A stretch of DNA of 10,262 nt from Ignavibacteriaceae bacterium. GTDB lineage: Bacteria; Bacteroidota; Ignavibacteria; Ignavibacteriales; Ignavibacteriaceae. Location of the stretch: assembly GCA_022865965.1 (NCBI GenBank), contig JALHTS010000004.1, positions 1-10,262 of the forward strand, read 5' to 3'. Below the pieces are notes generated by a model, which saw only the letters and a list, made by a program, of their open reading frames with translations, made no database searches and had not been told where the DNA came from. Made by a program: the position numbers and the translations under genes. Shown piece after piece: positions 1 through 7,109 of this stretch. Every line of letters begins with the position of its first letter. The first letter of the stretch is position 1.

Positions 1-275
1 GGTAATTTTATTTTTTTTGTGTATGTATAAGTAACGAATATTTGATTTGTAACTGTGGGTTTAAATTCAAAAGCAGAGCGATGACTTAGCACCGCTTCCG
101 GATATAGATTACCCAATATCTCGAGAATATTTCTTTTGACAATGGCAGAAGGTGCTTCTTCAAAATTTGTCGAATAAATCCTTGGAGCTATCTTCCGAAT
201 TTTCTTTTCTTGAAGCATTTTAGAAATTTTATATGCTTCTTGAGGGTTTGACGATGCAAATATTATTTCACTCAT
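1..275 (-). CDS. Fic-family/AbiEi-like protein, N-terminal part (partial)
   Basis: An open frame runs from an ATG at 275 to the left edge and gives 91 residues with no stop. It begins MSEIIFASSN and contains RKIAPRIYS (28-36), then AVLSHRSAFEFKP (61-73) and VTYTYTKKIKL (81-91). The pattern 'R-I-Y ... LSHRSA-E' is that of the winged-helix and adjoining region in AbiEi-type antitoxin proteins and in long Fic-family proteins that share this N-terminus. I remember the 'TYTKKIKLPG' stretch from Fic-like proteins, but the Fic motif (HxFx(D/E)GNGR) would lie outside the window, so this is inference. The start at 275 is preferred over an in-frame ATG at 287 because GGAG lies six bases upstream. The promoter region carries a repeat array that looks like an operator set, which fits an autoregulated toxin-antitoxin-type gene. 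It could instead be an AbiEi-like antitoxin without a Fic domain. Confidence 0.7.
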   Translation of the reverse strand, partial: MSEIIFASSNPQEAYKISKMLQEKKIRKIAPRIYSTNFEEAPSAIVKRNILEILGNLYPEAVLSHRSAFEFKPTVTNQIFVTYTYTKKIKL

Positions 276-310
276 TTCCGTCTCCATTTCATTTCGCCGG
301 ACAGGTTGAA

Positions 311-497
311 TTAATTTCCAGAATAATTGAAATTTATTGGTAAAATTATAAATATTTTCCAGAATAAGCCAAATAATTGTAAATATTTTCTATAATAGAG
401 TATTCGGAATATTTTCCAGAATAAGAGCTAAATAGTCAAGTAATTTGATTTATTTTCCATTATAAACGGATATTTTAAAATATTTTTCCATTATAAG
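311..497. promoter_or_regulatory. Six-copy operator-like direct repeat array
   Basis: Six copies of a 12-bp core, TTTCCAGAATAA or TTTCCATTATAA, start at 315, 356, 387 (degenerate, TTTCTATAATAG), 413, 454 and 485. All have the same orientation. Copies 1-3 and 4-6 are each exactly 98 bp apart, so a 98-bp block appears to have been tandemly duplicated and then diverged. Spacings of 41 and 31 bp are close to whole helical turns. In gene orientation copies 5 and 6 read TTATAATGGAAAA, so they contain a TATAAT that could be a -10 element. The array lies 40-220 bp upstream of the Fic/AbiEi-like start at 275. A DNA-binding autoregulator acting here is inference; the repeats themselves are visible. Confidence 0.6.
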
Positions 498-732
498 AGT
501 AGAAGGAAGAGCAAAAAATAAATCCTTTACTTAAAAACTAGATGTTAGGATAAAAGTGAGAAAGTAATTAGGAAAGATAATCTGAGGCATCCTCCAAAGG
601 ATTCCTTTTAACTTGATTAGTTATTTTATTCTACTTCTTTTATTTTCAAAATTCGGTTTGATATCCGTTCCACTCGAAGGTGATGTCAGGAAAAATCGTC
701 CGCCATTGGAACAATTTATCAGATTTCTTTTC
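498..732. other. AT-rich intergenic stretch, no supported gene
   Basis: This continues the gap between the repeat array and the methyltransferase stop. Short open frames on both strands lack a recognisable protein, and the plus-strand one (from 613) overlaps the methyltransferase antisense. A weak stem (GGCATCC at 587-593 with GGATTCC at 599-605, one mismatch) lies downstream of the methyltransferase but has no T-run in gene direction, so I do not call it a terminator. Directly after the methyltransferase stop the same frame stays open for 28 codons (to about 649). Confidence 0.4.
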
Positions 733-1368
733 TTATTTTTTAACTGCGAAAGCTATCACAGCTATATGCGGTCCATATTTTCCCGCAATCTCAGTTGTAG
801 TTATTTCCTTTATATCGAAGTGCGCATTTAATAATTGTTCAATTTCTTTTTCAGATGAGAAATAAAGTGTTGTATCCATAGGTGTCTTTCGATATTTGCC
901 AACTCCTCCAAAATCCGGGTCTTCTTCACTGAAGCAAACTGTAAAGTAGTGTACACCTTTTTGAAGAAGTTTAATTACGTTTCGTATGTATGTGTCACGA
1001 GCTTCCGGGAAAATGTGGTGAAGCACTTCCCAATCGTAGGCAAATTCGTACTGGGTATCTTCTATAAAATCCGAATCAGTTAAATCACCCACCTTGAATA
1101 TGCATTCTACATTCTCTTGCTCCGCTTGTTTTCGGGCCAGGTTTACCGCACTTTCTGAAAGATCAATTCCAGTAACCTGGAATCCCCTCTTCGCTAACCA
1201 TATTGCGTAGTTGCCAGCACCACAACCAAGATCTACCGCACGACACGGAGAAACTTTTCCGCTCTCAACGAGTTCGACGAGTTGCTTTGGCGGCTCTTTA
1301 AGGTCCCATGGTATTTTGTCTGCAGGAGCACTGCCATAGATTTGCTCCATTTTGTCTTTAAGATTCAT
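733..1368 (-). CDS. Class I SAM-dependent methyltransferase
   Basis: This 211-residue cytosolic protein has a Rossmann-type methyltransferase fold. Motif I is VDLGCGAGN (45-53). The acidic end of strand 2 is GIDLS (D69), which would bind the SAM ribose. GDLTD (94-98) follows, and YDWEVLHHI (111-119) is in the motif IV region. The C-terminal part has the FDIKEITTTEI and HIAVIAFAVKK strands usual for small-molecule methyltransferases of the TehB/thiopurine-methyltransferase-like group. The substrate cannot be read from the sequence. I start at ATG 1368 (MNLKDKMEQIYG); an in-frame TTG at 1386 would add six residues but has no ribosome binding site. It is the last complete gene of the same-strand series, 104 bp or more after the transglutaminase-like gene, with a hairpin in the gap. 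Confidence 0.85.
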   Translation of the reverse strand: MNLKDKMEQIYGSAPADKIPWDLKEPPKQLVELVESGKVSPCRAVDLGCGAGNYAIWLAKRGFQVTGIDLSESAVNLARKQAEQENVECIFKVGDLTDSDFIEDTQYEFAYDWEVLHHIFPEARDTYIRNVIKLLQKGVHYFTVCFSEEDPDFGGVGKYRKTPMDTTLYFSSEKEIEQLLNAHFDIKEITTTEIAGKYGPHIAVIAFAVKK

Positions 1369-1396
1369 TTTTATATTTTTTCCCAAATACGTTACC

Positions 1397-1438
1397 GCTA
1401 AACAGCCTGCCCCGATCTATCGAGGGTCGCTGTTGAGT
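1397..1438. repeat. Hairpin between genes, attC-like or terminator-like
   Basis: AACAGC (1401-1406) pairs with GCTGTT (1429-1434), CCC with GGG and CGAT (1413-1416) with ATCG (1419-1422), leaving a two-base loop, one bulged base and a small internal loop. In gene orientation the flanks read ACTCAAC (fits RYYYAAC) and GTTTAGC (one base off GTTRRRY), the box pattern of integron attC sites. At 42 bp it is shorter than known attC sites. It lies 52 bp past the stop of the transglutaminase-like gene and has no U-tract for an intrinsic terminator. A similar hairpin occurs at 7224-7253. Confidence 0.4.
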
Positions 1439-1490
1439 AGTTGTTCAGTCTACATTATTTAGATCCTCAGATTAACTAACCTATTCTATC

Positions 1491-3827
1491 CTATTTGAAG
1501 TTCCAAACTAAGTTACTGTTGTATTCTTCCCAATCGCCAGACCTTAACACATTTTTATCTTCAAAAATGATATATGAAGCAGCTGGATCATATGGAGATA
1601 AATTACTCATTTTTAAGGTAGCATCGTTGCTAAGACCTGCAAGAAGTATAATCCAACCATTTGGATTAATAGTGCTCTCTGTAATTAAAACAATCCCTTG
1701 TGAAGGTTTATTATAGGTAATACCTTGGTATAAGAACTTATCTTTATCGAATAGAATCGGGAATGCATTTTTTAGTTGCTGGGTGATTTTATTTGTCTTC
1801 GGACGACCAATAAGTACAACAAAATGTTTATTCAAATCCTCCTTTGTAACACTAGTATCTGCCTTTATGAATTCCCGTCCTAAACCTAACCACTTATCAT
1901 CGAATAATATAGCAGCGGTTTTGTTGTCTTCACCTTCGCTCGATGTACCATAAACTATAATCCCATCCGGATAAAAATCCCAAAATGTCCGGATACGAGC
2001 CGGCATCCATCGTATAGTTGGAATGTGAAAATCGGGATCTACTATTAGTTTTTTAGGATTATTCGTTGTATAAAACTCAAAATTAGTTTTTTTCGAGTTC
2101 AACCAGATTTCCTTGCTTTCCTGACCCTTCTCTGTTTCAAGGACCAGTTCAACAGGAACTTGATAAGTTGTTTCTCCTTTCTGCAGAAGACTTCCGTACA
2201 CCTTCCATTGATTTAATACCTTTTCTATCAGAATATTATCCAGCTTAAATTGTGATAATGCAATATTACCTACCCATTGTTTAAAGAAGAAATCGAGTGA
2301 AGTTCCATGCATACGTTCGGCAATATCTTGAAATTTTTCTATTGAAACAGATTTACCGGAAGTAAGCCGGAGATCTAAATAGCTTCGGAAAATCTTAAGA
2401 AATTTTTCATCTCCTATAATTTGACGAAGCAAATGGCACAGGTATGCTTCACGATTTTCATTAAGCCTGGGATTTATTTCAAATAATTCACCGTTATTTA
2501 TATCTCCTCTTTTTGCATTATAGAATGAAAGCAGAACTTTTTGTCGCCAATTTCTTAGCTTCTCTTCTTCTTCATTTTCCGGATAGAGTTGAGCAGCATA
2601 TTCAGCATAGCTGTCAGCTGGAAATGGATCGGAATTGTGGAGAACTTTTGCTTTTGCTATACGGATTTTGGTAATGTTCCATACACCCCACCCTATTATA
2701 GCTGCTCTTCCTTTATAAAGAGGTATCCACTGGTCGCCATAGCCTTCACTTTCCTCCTGTGGTGCATATGGACCTATCTTTACATCAAAACCCTTAGATA
2801 AAATTATTTTTTTATTGCCTTGATAACCGAATTTTCCCCATGTCGGATCTACGGGTATCCATCCGTATTCTGGAAGGTAAAACTCGGCCCAAACATGACC
2901 TGCTATAGGTCCATAGAGTCTTGTCGCTGCCAATCCATCTGATGTTAATTTAGTATGTTCATTAGAGCGAAGTTTTAAGTCCTTTTCCTTGATCGAGGGA
3001 TCCCAGCCAGCCATACCGGTTACTCCTCTTGCCGGAATACCTACTGCACGGCACAGTCCAATAAAAAAAGTACCGTAATGGTCACATTGGCCCTCATAAT
3101 ATTGTTCTCCTGTTATGGGATCACAGACAGGAAAATCCAAAATAGATTCGATACCAGTACCTCTTTCACGCCTAACTGTTTTAAAGCGAATTCTATTTCT
3201 TACAAATTCAAAAATCCTTTTCGCTTGCAGATAAACATTCTTTTCATCGCCAACAGCTGTTTGTGCGAGCTCTTTTAACTCTGGAGTAATATTTATTTTA
3301 TTTGTACTCCTTGTGTAAAGCTGATAATTCTCACTGTTCTTATCATATGAGCCTATCTGCTCAGGATCAATTATGCAATGGACTTCAAAAATTTCCAAAC
3401 GGTATTTAATTTTTACTTCATAGAATTCTTTTACCGATACTTTCCCAAAATCCCAAAAGAGTATCTGATTGCCATGTTCTGGATCTTCATAAGTATAATG
3501 TGGTACAGGTTCGATGGCAAGGATCTTTACCGCCTTCTGTGAATCCCACTCACGGGGAACCGGAATCCATACTTTAAGATCTTTGCCCTTGTCAATCTTT
3601 GCATGATCGGGAACTAACTCGAAGGTATAGTCAACGGTCATCACTTGCGGGTTTCTGTAAATTACTTTAGACGTCAGTGATTTATTTAAACTAGAATCGA
3701 AAGAAAACCTGGCTTCTTGTGAAAATGAATTTAATGGATAAAAAATAAATATTGTAATAAAAACGAGTTTAGTTGCATATCGAACTCGCCTCACCTCAGT
3801 CATCAAATCAAGAATTATTTCAATCAT
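1491..3827 (-). CDS. Exported transglutaminase-like protein with M1-peptidase-like C-terminal region
   Basis: The 778-residue protein has an N-terminal signal peptide: a basic stretch at 11-20, a hydrophobic core at 21-32, and a likely end near SFSQ (34-37). A beta-rich region (60-150) precedes a transglutaminase-like domain with Cys248 in YEGQCDHYGTFF, His311 in AGHVWAEFYLP and Asp327 in GWIPVDPTWG, so the Cys-His-Asp triad is complete. Residues 435-605 resemble the region after the catalytic domain of M1 aminopeptidases (YLCHLLRQIIGDEKF, then HGTSLDFFFKQWVG, then a beta-sandwich), but there is no HExxH zinc site. A further C-terminal domain (about 620-775) has VVLIGRP and a GWIILLAG strand, possibly like a domain seen at the end of some secreted peptidases. 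The start at 3827 is supported by an SD (AGAGGT, 3833-3838); ATG 3803 is an alternative. A proteolytic or cross-linking role at the cell surface is inference. Confidence 0.8.
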   Translation of the reverse strand: MIEIILDLMTEVRRVRYATKLVFITIFIFYPLNSFSQEARFSFDSSLNKSLTSKVIYRNPQVMTVDYTFELVPDHAKIDKGKDLKVWIPVPREWDSQKAVKILAIEPVPHYTYEDPEHGNQILFWDFGKVSVKEFYEVKIKYRLEIFEVHCIIDPEQIGSYDKNSENYQLYTRSTNKINITPELKELAQTAVGDEKNVYLQAKRIFEFVRNRIRFKTVRRERGTGIESILDFPVCDPITGEQYYEGQCDHYGTFFIGLCRAVGIPARGVTGMAGWDPSIKEKDLKLRSNEHTKLTSDGLAATRLYGPIAGHVWAEFYLPEYGWIPVDPTWGKFGYQGNKKIILSKGFDVKIGPYAPQEESEGYGDQWIPLYKGRAAIIGWGVWNITKIRIAKAKVLHNSDPFPADSYAEYAAQLYPENEEEEKLRNWRQKVLLSFYNAKRGDINNGELFEINPRLNENREAYLCHLLRQIIGDEKFLKIFRSYLDLRLTSGKSVSIEKFQDIAERMHGTSLDFFFKQWVGNIALSQFKLDNILIEKVLNQWKVYGSLLQKGETTYQVPVELVLETEKGQESKEIWLNSKKTNFEFYTTNNPKKLIVDPDFHIPTIRWMPARIRTFWDFYPDGIIVYGTSSEGEDNKTAAILFDDKWLGLGREFIKADTSVTKEDLNKHFVVLIGRPKTNKITQQLKNAFPILFDKDKFLYQGITYNKPSQGIVLITESTINPNGWIILLAGLSNDATLKMSNLSPYDPAASYIIFEDKNVLRSGDWEEYNSNLVWNFK

Positions 3828-3871
3828 TATTGACCTCTATGATTTCATTAAAAATAAAAACAGATCGTCTA

Positions 3872-3899
3872 ATTATAAAGACCGTTCATATTTTTGATC
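3872..3899 (-). promoter_or_regulatory. Possible promoter for the transglutaminase-like gene
   Basis: In gene orientation a TATAAT lies at 3877-3872, 45 bp before the ATG at 3827. A poor -35 candidate (TGATCA) sits about 17 bp further upstream. The 143-bp gap between the esterase stop and this gene carries none of the intergenic repeats, so a private promoter here is plausible, but the match is only to the -10 hexamer. Confidence 0.25.
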
Positions 3900-3970
3900 A
3901 GGTTTACATTTTATTCCCATTCTTATCGTATGTTTTGTTTTTGACAACTGCATCCAGTTTGATTAAATAC

Positions 3971-4864
3971 CTAAAAACTATTTACCTTTAACCAATTAAT
4001 AAACAACTGCACCCACTGGTCAGTACCATCTTCTTTACGGCCCATTCCAAATCCATGTCCGCCTCTGGGAAACAGATGCATTTCAACAGGTACTCTATGC
4101 TCAAATAGTTTTTGTGAATATAGTGTTGTCTCTTTCACTTTACAAACATTATCATTATAGGCATGGATTAAAAATGCCGGGGGTGTATCATCAGTCACCA
4201 GGTTAATTAATTCGTTTTTAGCTATTTCTTCTTCGGTCATTTTTCTTAAGTATAAGTCGTCTTCCAGCCATTTTAAATTAACCGAGTCGATAGTAGTTAC
4301 GCCATAAATCAGGGCAGTAAAGTCAGGGTTTTCTTCTCCGTTTTCACTCCTCCATAAACCTACTACAGTGGCGAGATGACTCCCGGCTGAAAAACCCATT
4401 ACTCCAACCTGGTCATTTTGAACACCATACTTCTCAGCATTCTCTCTGAGTAATTTAAGAGACTTTCTTGCATCGGTTAGAGGCACTAATTCCGGTTTGT
4501 CGGATGATTCAGCGTTAGGAAGCCTGTATTTTAGAACAGCCGCTGTAATTCCATATTTTGCCAGTACTTTAGCCAGATCGTGTCCTTCATGATAAATTGC
4601 CACCGCCGAATAACCGCCCCCTGGTATAATAACTACAGCTTTGCCACTGTTAATTCCTTCCGCTTTGTAAACAGTAAGTGTCGGTTCTGTAACGTCAAAC
4701 GCGCAAATCTCACCCCACGACTCTTTTTCATATTCCTTCAAGTTGTTCTCTTTATAAAAAGGTTTTTGTTCTCCGTCCCAAAGTTTATACTGGTCCTGAG
4801 CTTTAGTCTCAGCTATAATGAGCAATAAAAAACAGAATATGAAAAATGTTTTAGCTGCGTTCAT
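3971..4864 (-). CDS. Exported alpha/beta hydrolase, acetyl-xylan-esterase-like (BD-FAE type)
   Basis: The 297-residue protein starts with a signal peptide (MNAAKTFFIFCFLLLIIAE, likely cut after KAQ at 21-23), so it acts in the periplasm or outside. The oxyanion-hole motif PGGGY (81-85) is followed by the nucleophile elbow GFSAG with Ser159, a probable catalytic Asp238 in AYNDNV, and His270 in RGGHGFGMG, so the triad is complete. Order and spacing fit the esterase/lipase group that includes acetyl-xylan and feruloyl esterases. The real ester is not readable from sequence. AAGGAT lies just before the ATG at 4864. The next gene in transcription order, the transglutaminase-like one, is 143 bp away with no repeat between, so the two could travel together. 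A repeat unit lies 41 bp upstream of the start. Confidence 0.85.
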   Translation of the reverse strand: MNAAKTFFIFCFLLLIIAETKAQDQYKLWDGEQKPFYKENNLKEYEKESWGEICAFDVTEPTLTVYKAEGINSGKAVVIIPGGGYSAVAIYHEGHDLAKVLAKYGITAAVLKYRLPNAESSDKPELVPLTDARKSLKLLRENAEKYGVQNDQVGVMGFSAGSHLATVVGLWRSENGEENPDFTALIYGVTTIDSVNLKWLEDDLYLRKMTEEEIAKNELINLVTDDTPPAFLIHAYNDNVCKVKETTLYSQKLFEHRVPVEMHLFPRGGHGFGMGRKEDGTDQWVQLFINWLKVNSF

Positions 4865-4905
4865 AGAAATCCTTATTACTAATTAGAATTTTTTTTATCT
4901 ATGAG

Positions 4906-5043
4906 TATAATGGCATGTGATCCCGTGATATCGAGATAACACAACCTTTGATTGAGTTCTCAATTATTTACTTGTCCGCCTCAGCCAAATTTATCATCCT
5001 ATGGCGGAGTCTAAAAAATCTGGCGGATTAAAGATGTTATGTG
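4906..5043. repeat. Dispersed palindromic repeat unit, attC-like
   Basis: The inner palindrome has ends ACACAAC (4939-4945) and GTTATGT (5036-5042), complementary with one G-T pair, giving a 104-bp site. The core shares TTGATTGAGTTCTCA and ATTTACTTGTCCGCCTCAGCC-like blocks with the units at 8702 and 6354. The outer left end (TATAATGGCATG, 4906-4917) aligns with CCTAACGGCGTG of the unit at 8702, with a small hairpin between (near TCCCGTGATATCGAGA). In gene orientation the R''-like end CACATAAC follows the stop of the 5099-6256 gene by 56 bp. The order of boxes is that of an integron attC site; that assignment is inference. Confidence 0.6.
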
Positions 5044-5098
5044 CTACACTTATCCAACCTATTTCAATAATAGAGTTTTGATTAACTGTTTCAAACCG

Positions 5099-6256
5099 TC
5101 AGTTCTTCCCTGTATCGATGGGTGCGTGGGGATATAATGACTGGCGCTTCTGAAACGATATAATGGCAGGTTTTTGAATCACGCCGGCATCAATATTCAC
5201 AGCCTGTCGAATGGTCTCATTTTGCTGCCAGTTCTCATACCCTGCCACCACAGTCGGTAAATGGACAATGAGAGCAGCAGAGATAGAGCGCGAGGCACTT
5301 TCCCAAAGATAGCTTGGTGAATGATCCACGGCGTAGTAATCTACCATTCCAATTTTAAACATAGGATTTTTAAATGTGGTTGGTTTGGCAAAAAAGAATC
5401 CCATACCCTCATCACAACTTACGTCAATAATAAGGCAGCCTGGCTTGAGATAAGATATTTCATCTTCTGTAACGAAAAGAATAGGATGATCTGGTTCTTG
5501 CAGGGTTCCGTTCACGATGATCTCTGATTGTTTGATCAGATCAATTAATGGTTGCTCAGTCCCATCGTGCTCTACTACCAACATGCGCGCTTCACCTTCA
5601 TTGCCTTCCCGAATACGGACATATTCACAATCAAGTACTTCCTCACGCACTTCGTGGTCGGGACGTTGAATGCAAATTGTAATATCTCTAAAGCCACGTG
5701 CTTTAAGGGCGTATATTGCTCCTCGGCTGACCGCACCAAAACTAAAAATGATCACTTTGCGCTGGTTACCATAATGCCCGTCGATTCCTTTAAGTTGCAG
5801 TGCATGTAAAACCGCACAGTAACCCGCCATTTCGTTGTTTTTATAAAAAGTGTGGCGCCCAATCTCTCCGTTGGGTCCCCAAACAAACATATCTTCAAAG
5901 GCAATGAGCGTCTGCTTGCGATCGATCGCAGCTTGAGTATGAGCCCGCTGCTGCACGCAATGCAGATAACCCCAAAGGATTCCACCCTCACGCAGTTCCT
6001 CAAAATCCGCTAATGTTGGTTTGGCAAGAATGACATTCCCAATGTTGGCTAATAGTTCGTGTCGTGTGGCAACGCCACCCGTCTTGTCAGCAATTTCCGA
6101 GTCGGCGATACCGAACGGCGCTCCATAGCCTTCCTCAAATATCAGTTGGCGACGAATTTGTTCGGGAAGCCGTGGCAGATGCTCCGGATGGATTGGAATA
6201 CGTTGCTCATCCTCTTTTTTTGAAGTACCAATGACTCCAAATGTTAATTTACTCAT
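5099..6256 (-). CDS. Alanine dehydrogenase/PNT-family oxidoreductase, N5-(carboxyethyl)ornithine-synthase-like
   Basis: This 385-residue cytosolic NAD(P)-dependent enzyme has two domains. The N-terminal AlaDH/PNT domain (about 5-135) has the pattern E-x-R-(I/V)-P (17-21), EEGYGAPFGI (41-50), a Lys in LAKP (80) and GYLH with His99, which correspond to substrate-binding and catalytic positions in the family. The NAD domain has FSFGAVSRGAI (171-181). VDYYAVDHSPSYLWESAS (305-322) is typical of the saccharopine-dehydrogenase/CEO-synthase branch rather than true alanine dehydrogenase, as is the REGGILWGYLH segment. N5-(carboxyethyl)ornithine synthase reductively condenses pyruvate with ornithine; saccharopine-type chemistry is the alternative. 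AAGGA precedes the ATG. By eye the gene is richer in G+C than its neighbours, which fits separate acquisition. Repeat units flank it on both sides. Confidence 0.8.
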   Translation of the reverse strand: MSKLTFGVIGTSKKEDEQRIPIHPEHLPRLPEQIRRQLIFEEGYGAPFGIADSEIADKTGGVATRHELLANIGNVILAKPTLADFEELREGGILWGYLHCVQQRAHTQAAIDRKQTLIAFEDMFVWGPNGEIGRHTFYKNNEMAGYCAVLHALQLKGIDGHYGNQRKVIIFSFGAVSRGAIYALKARGFRDITICIQRPDHEVREEVLDCEYVRIREGNEGEARMLVVEHDGTEQPLIDLIKQSEIIVNGTLQEPDHPILFVTEDEISYLKPGCLIIDVSCDEGMGFFFAKPTTFKNPMFKIGMVDYYAVDHSPSYLWESASRSISAALIVHLPTVVAGYENWQQNETIRQAVNIDAGVIQKPAIISFQKRQSLYPHAPIDTGKN

Positions 6257-6353
6257 ATCGTTTCCTTTTTTTAAGACAATTAAGGTTTATGGCTTCATGA
6301 ATGCATTATTAAAAGTTTAAATGTACTCATTTTTTATCCTTCTTTTTTATGCG

Positions 6354-6514
6354 CTATAACGGCGTAGTTTTTAAGTTGCAACCCATCCTTTAGCTAACGG
6401 ACAACAATGCCAATTAACCACAATTAACTTTTATTTACTTGTCCGCCTCAGCCAAATTTATCCGTCTATGGCAGAGGCTGATAATATTTTCAGATTAAAA
6501 AGTTTACGTTGTGT
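6354..6514. repeat. Dispersed palindromic repeat unit, attC-like
   Basis: The left end CTATAAC-GGCG (6354-6364) matches the ATAACGGCG ends of the units at 10178 and 8702. Then comes CCTTTAGCTAACGG (6387-6400), a decayed copy of a perfect palindrome in the unit at 7003. The inner palindrome runs from CCACAAT (6418-6424) to GTTGTGT (6508-6514), with the conserved ATTTACTTGTCCGCC block and a central stem TCAGCC (6448-6453)/GGCTGA (6476-6481). In gene orientation ACACAAC lies 15 bp after the lipoprotein stop, where an attC R'' box would sit. The left inner box is degenerate (5 of 7 bases complementary), so the exact crossover end is uncertain. Confidence 0.6.
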
Positions 6515-6529
6515 TTTATTTATATGCTA

Positions 6530-6976
6530 CTAAGGTTTAATAACATACTCACTATACTCAATTAGAGAATCATAATTACAGTAAAACAAATATTGATCTT
6601 CCGGTAAACCAAATAATTCTAAATGTATTACATAACTGCATATGCAACGGCAAAGATGTGCAGCAGTATCTGTTACCGTAACAAACAACGTGTCTGAATT
6701 TATTGTGTAGTTCGTAACAAATCTGTTTGAGTCCGGACAACAATTTCCTACAACGCAAAAGTCGATTTTTAGTGTGTCTTTAAAACTATACGTAAAGCAA
6801 TAGTCATCAAGCAAAGCTTTTTCTAAAGAGGAAGAAGAACTACACCCGGGAATTTGATATGAAACAAATTCAATTTCTTCGGTAGTTTCAATTGGACCAT
6901 CTCCTGAACAAGAGAAATGATGAATTAGTGCAAACAAAAGGAATAAGCTTAAACTTATTTCTATAAATTTTTTCAT
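6530..6976 (-). CDS. Cys-rich lipoprotein of unknown function
   Basis: The 148-residue protein opens with a lipoprotein signal peptide: MKKFIEISLSLFLLFALIHH, then FSC with the lipidated Cys at 23, followed by SGDG, a flexible tether. The mature part has nine further cysteines at 45, 60, 74, 79, 80, 109, 111, 113 and 133, including the pairs NCCPDSN and LCRCIC. Such a density in an exported protein suggests disulfides or metal binding. I do not recognise a named family. The SD AGAGGT before ATG 6976 fixes the start. The gene is alone between two repeat-bearing gaps, as a single-gene cassette would be. Confidence 0.8.
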   Translation of the reverse strand: MKKFIEISLSLFLLFALIHHFSCSGDGPIETTEEIEFVSYQIPGCSSSSSLEKALLDDYCFTYSFKDTLKIDFCVVGNCCPDSNRFVTNYTINSDTLFVTVTDTAAHLCRCICSYVIHLELFGLPEDQYLFYCNYDSLIEYSEYVIKP

Positions 6977-7002
6977 AGCTTACCTCTATATTTATGCTTT
7001 GT

Positions 7003-7090
7003 AAAATAACGGTGCTATTATTAAGTTTTCGCCCATCCGTTAGCTAACGGAAAGTAATTCCGCTTAACAGCACAACAACTTTTTATTTAC
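7003..7090. repeat. Half repeat unit, right arm replaced
   Basis: AAAATAACGGTGC (7003-7015) aligns with the ATAACGGCG ends of the other units. A perfect 14-bp palindrome CCGTTAGCTAACGG (7037-7050) follows, and the half ends with CACAACAACTTTTTATTTAC (7071-7090), the same block that precedes CTTGTCC in the other units. Beyond 7090 the conserved TTGTCCGCCTCAGCC core and its partner arm are absent. Unrelated sequence and a separate palindrome (7110-7203) follow instead. This looks like a decayed or interrupted copy. Confidence 0.6.
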
Positions 7091-7109
7091 AAACGAAACC
7101 AATAATTTC

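Noticed and set aside
311..497. CRISPR array
   Set aside because: The repeated core is 12 bp and degenerate, spacers differ in length, and there is no cas gene.
649..732. 28-codon open extension after the methyltransferase stop (includes FPDITFEWNGYQTEF)
   Set aside because: It reads like a peptide and might be a remnant of a mobile-element protein, but it has no start, is short, and I cannot tie it to a family.
613..831. Plus-strand 72-codon open frame
   Set aside because: It overlaps the antisense of the methyltransferase, is biased to Phe/Leu from an AT-rich stretch, and matches no family I know.
1369..1386. TTG start for the methyltransferase
   Set aside because: No ribosome binding site before it; the ATG at 1368 gives a normal N-terminus.
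4865..5098. Riboswitch or structured leader upstream of the esterase
   Set aside because: The structure is explained by the repeat shared with other gaps; no known riboswitch core was seen.
5752..6003. Minus-strand 83-codon frame inside the oxidoreductase gene
   Set aside because: It is a different frame of a gene with clear domains, so a shadow.
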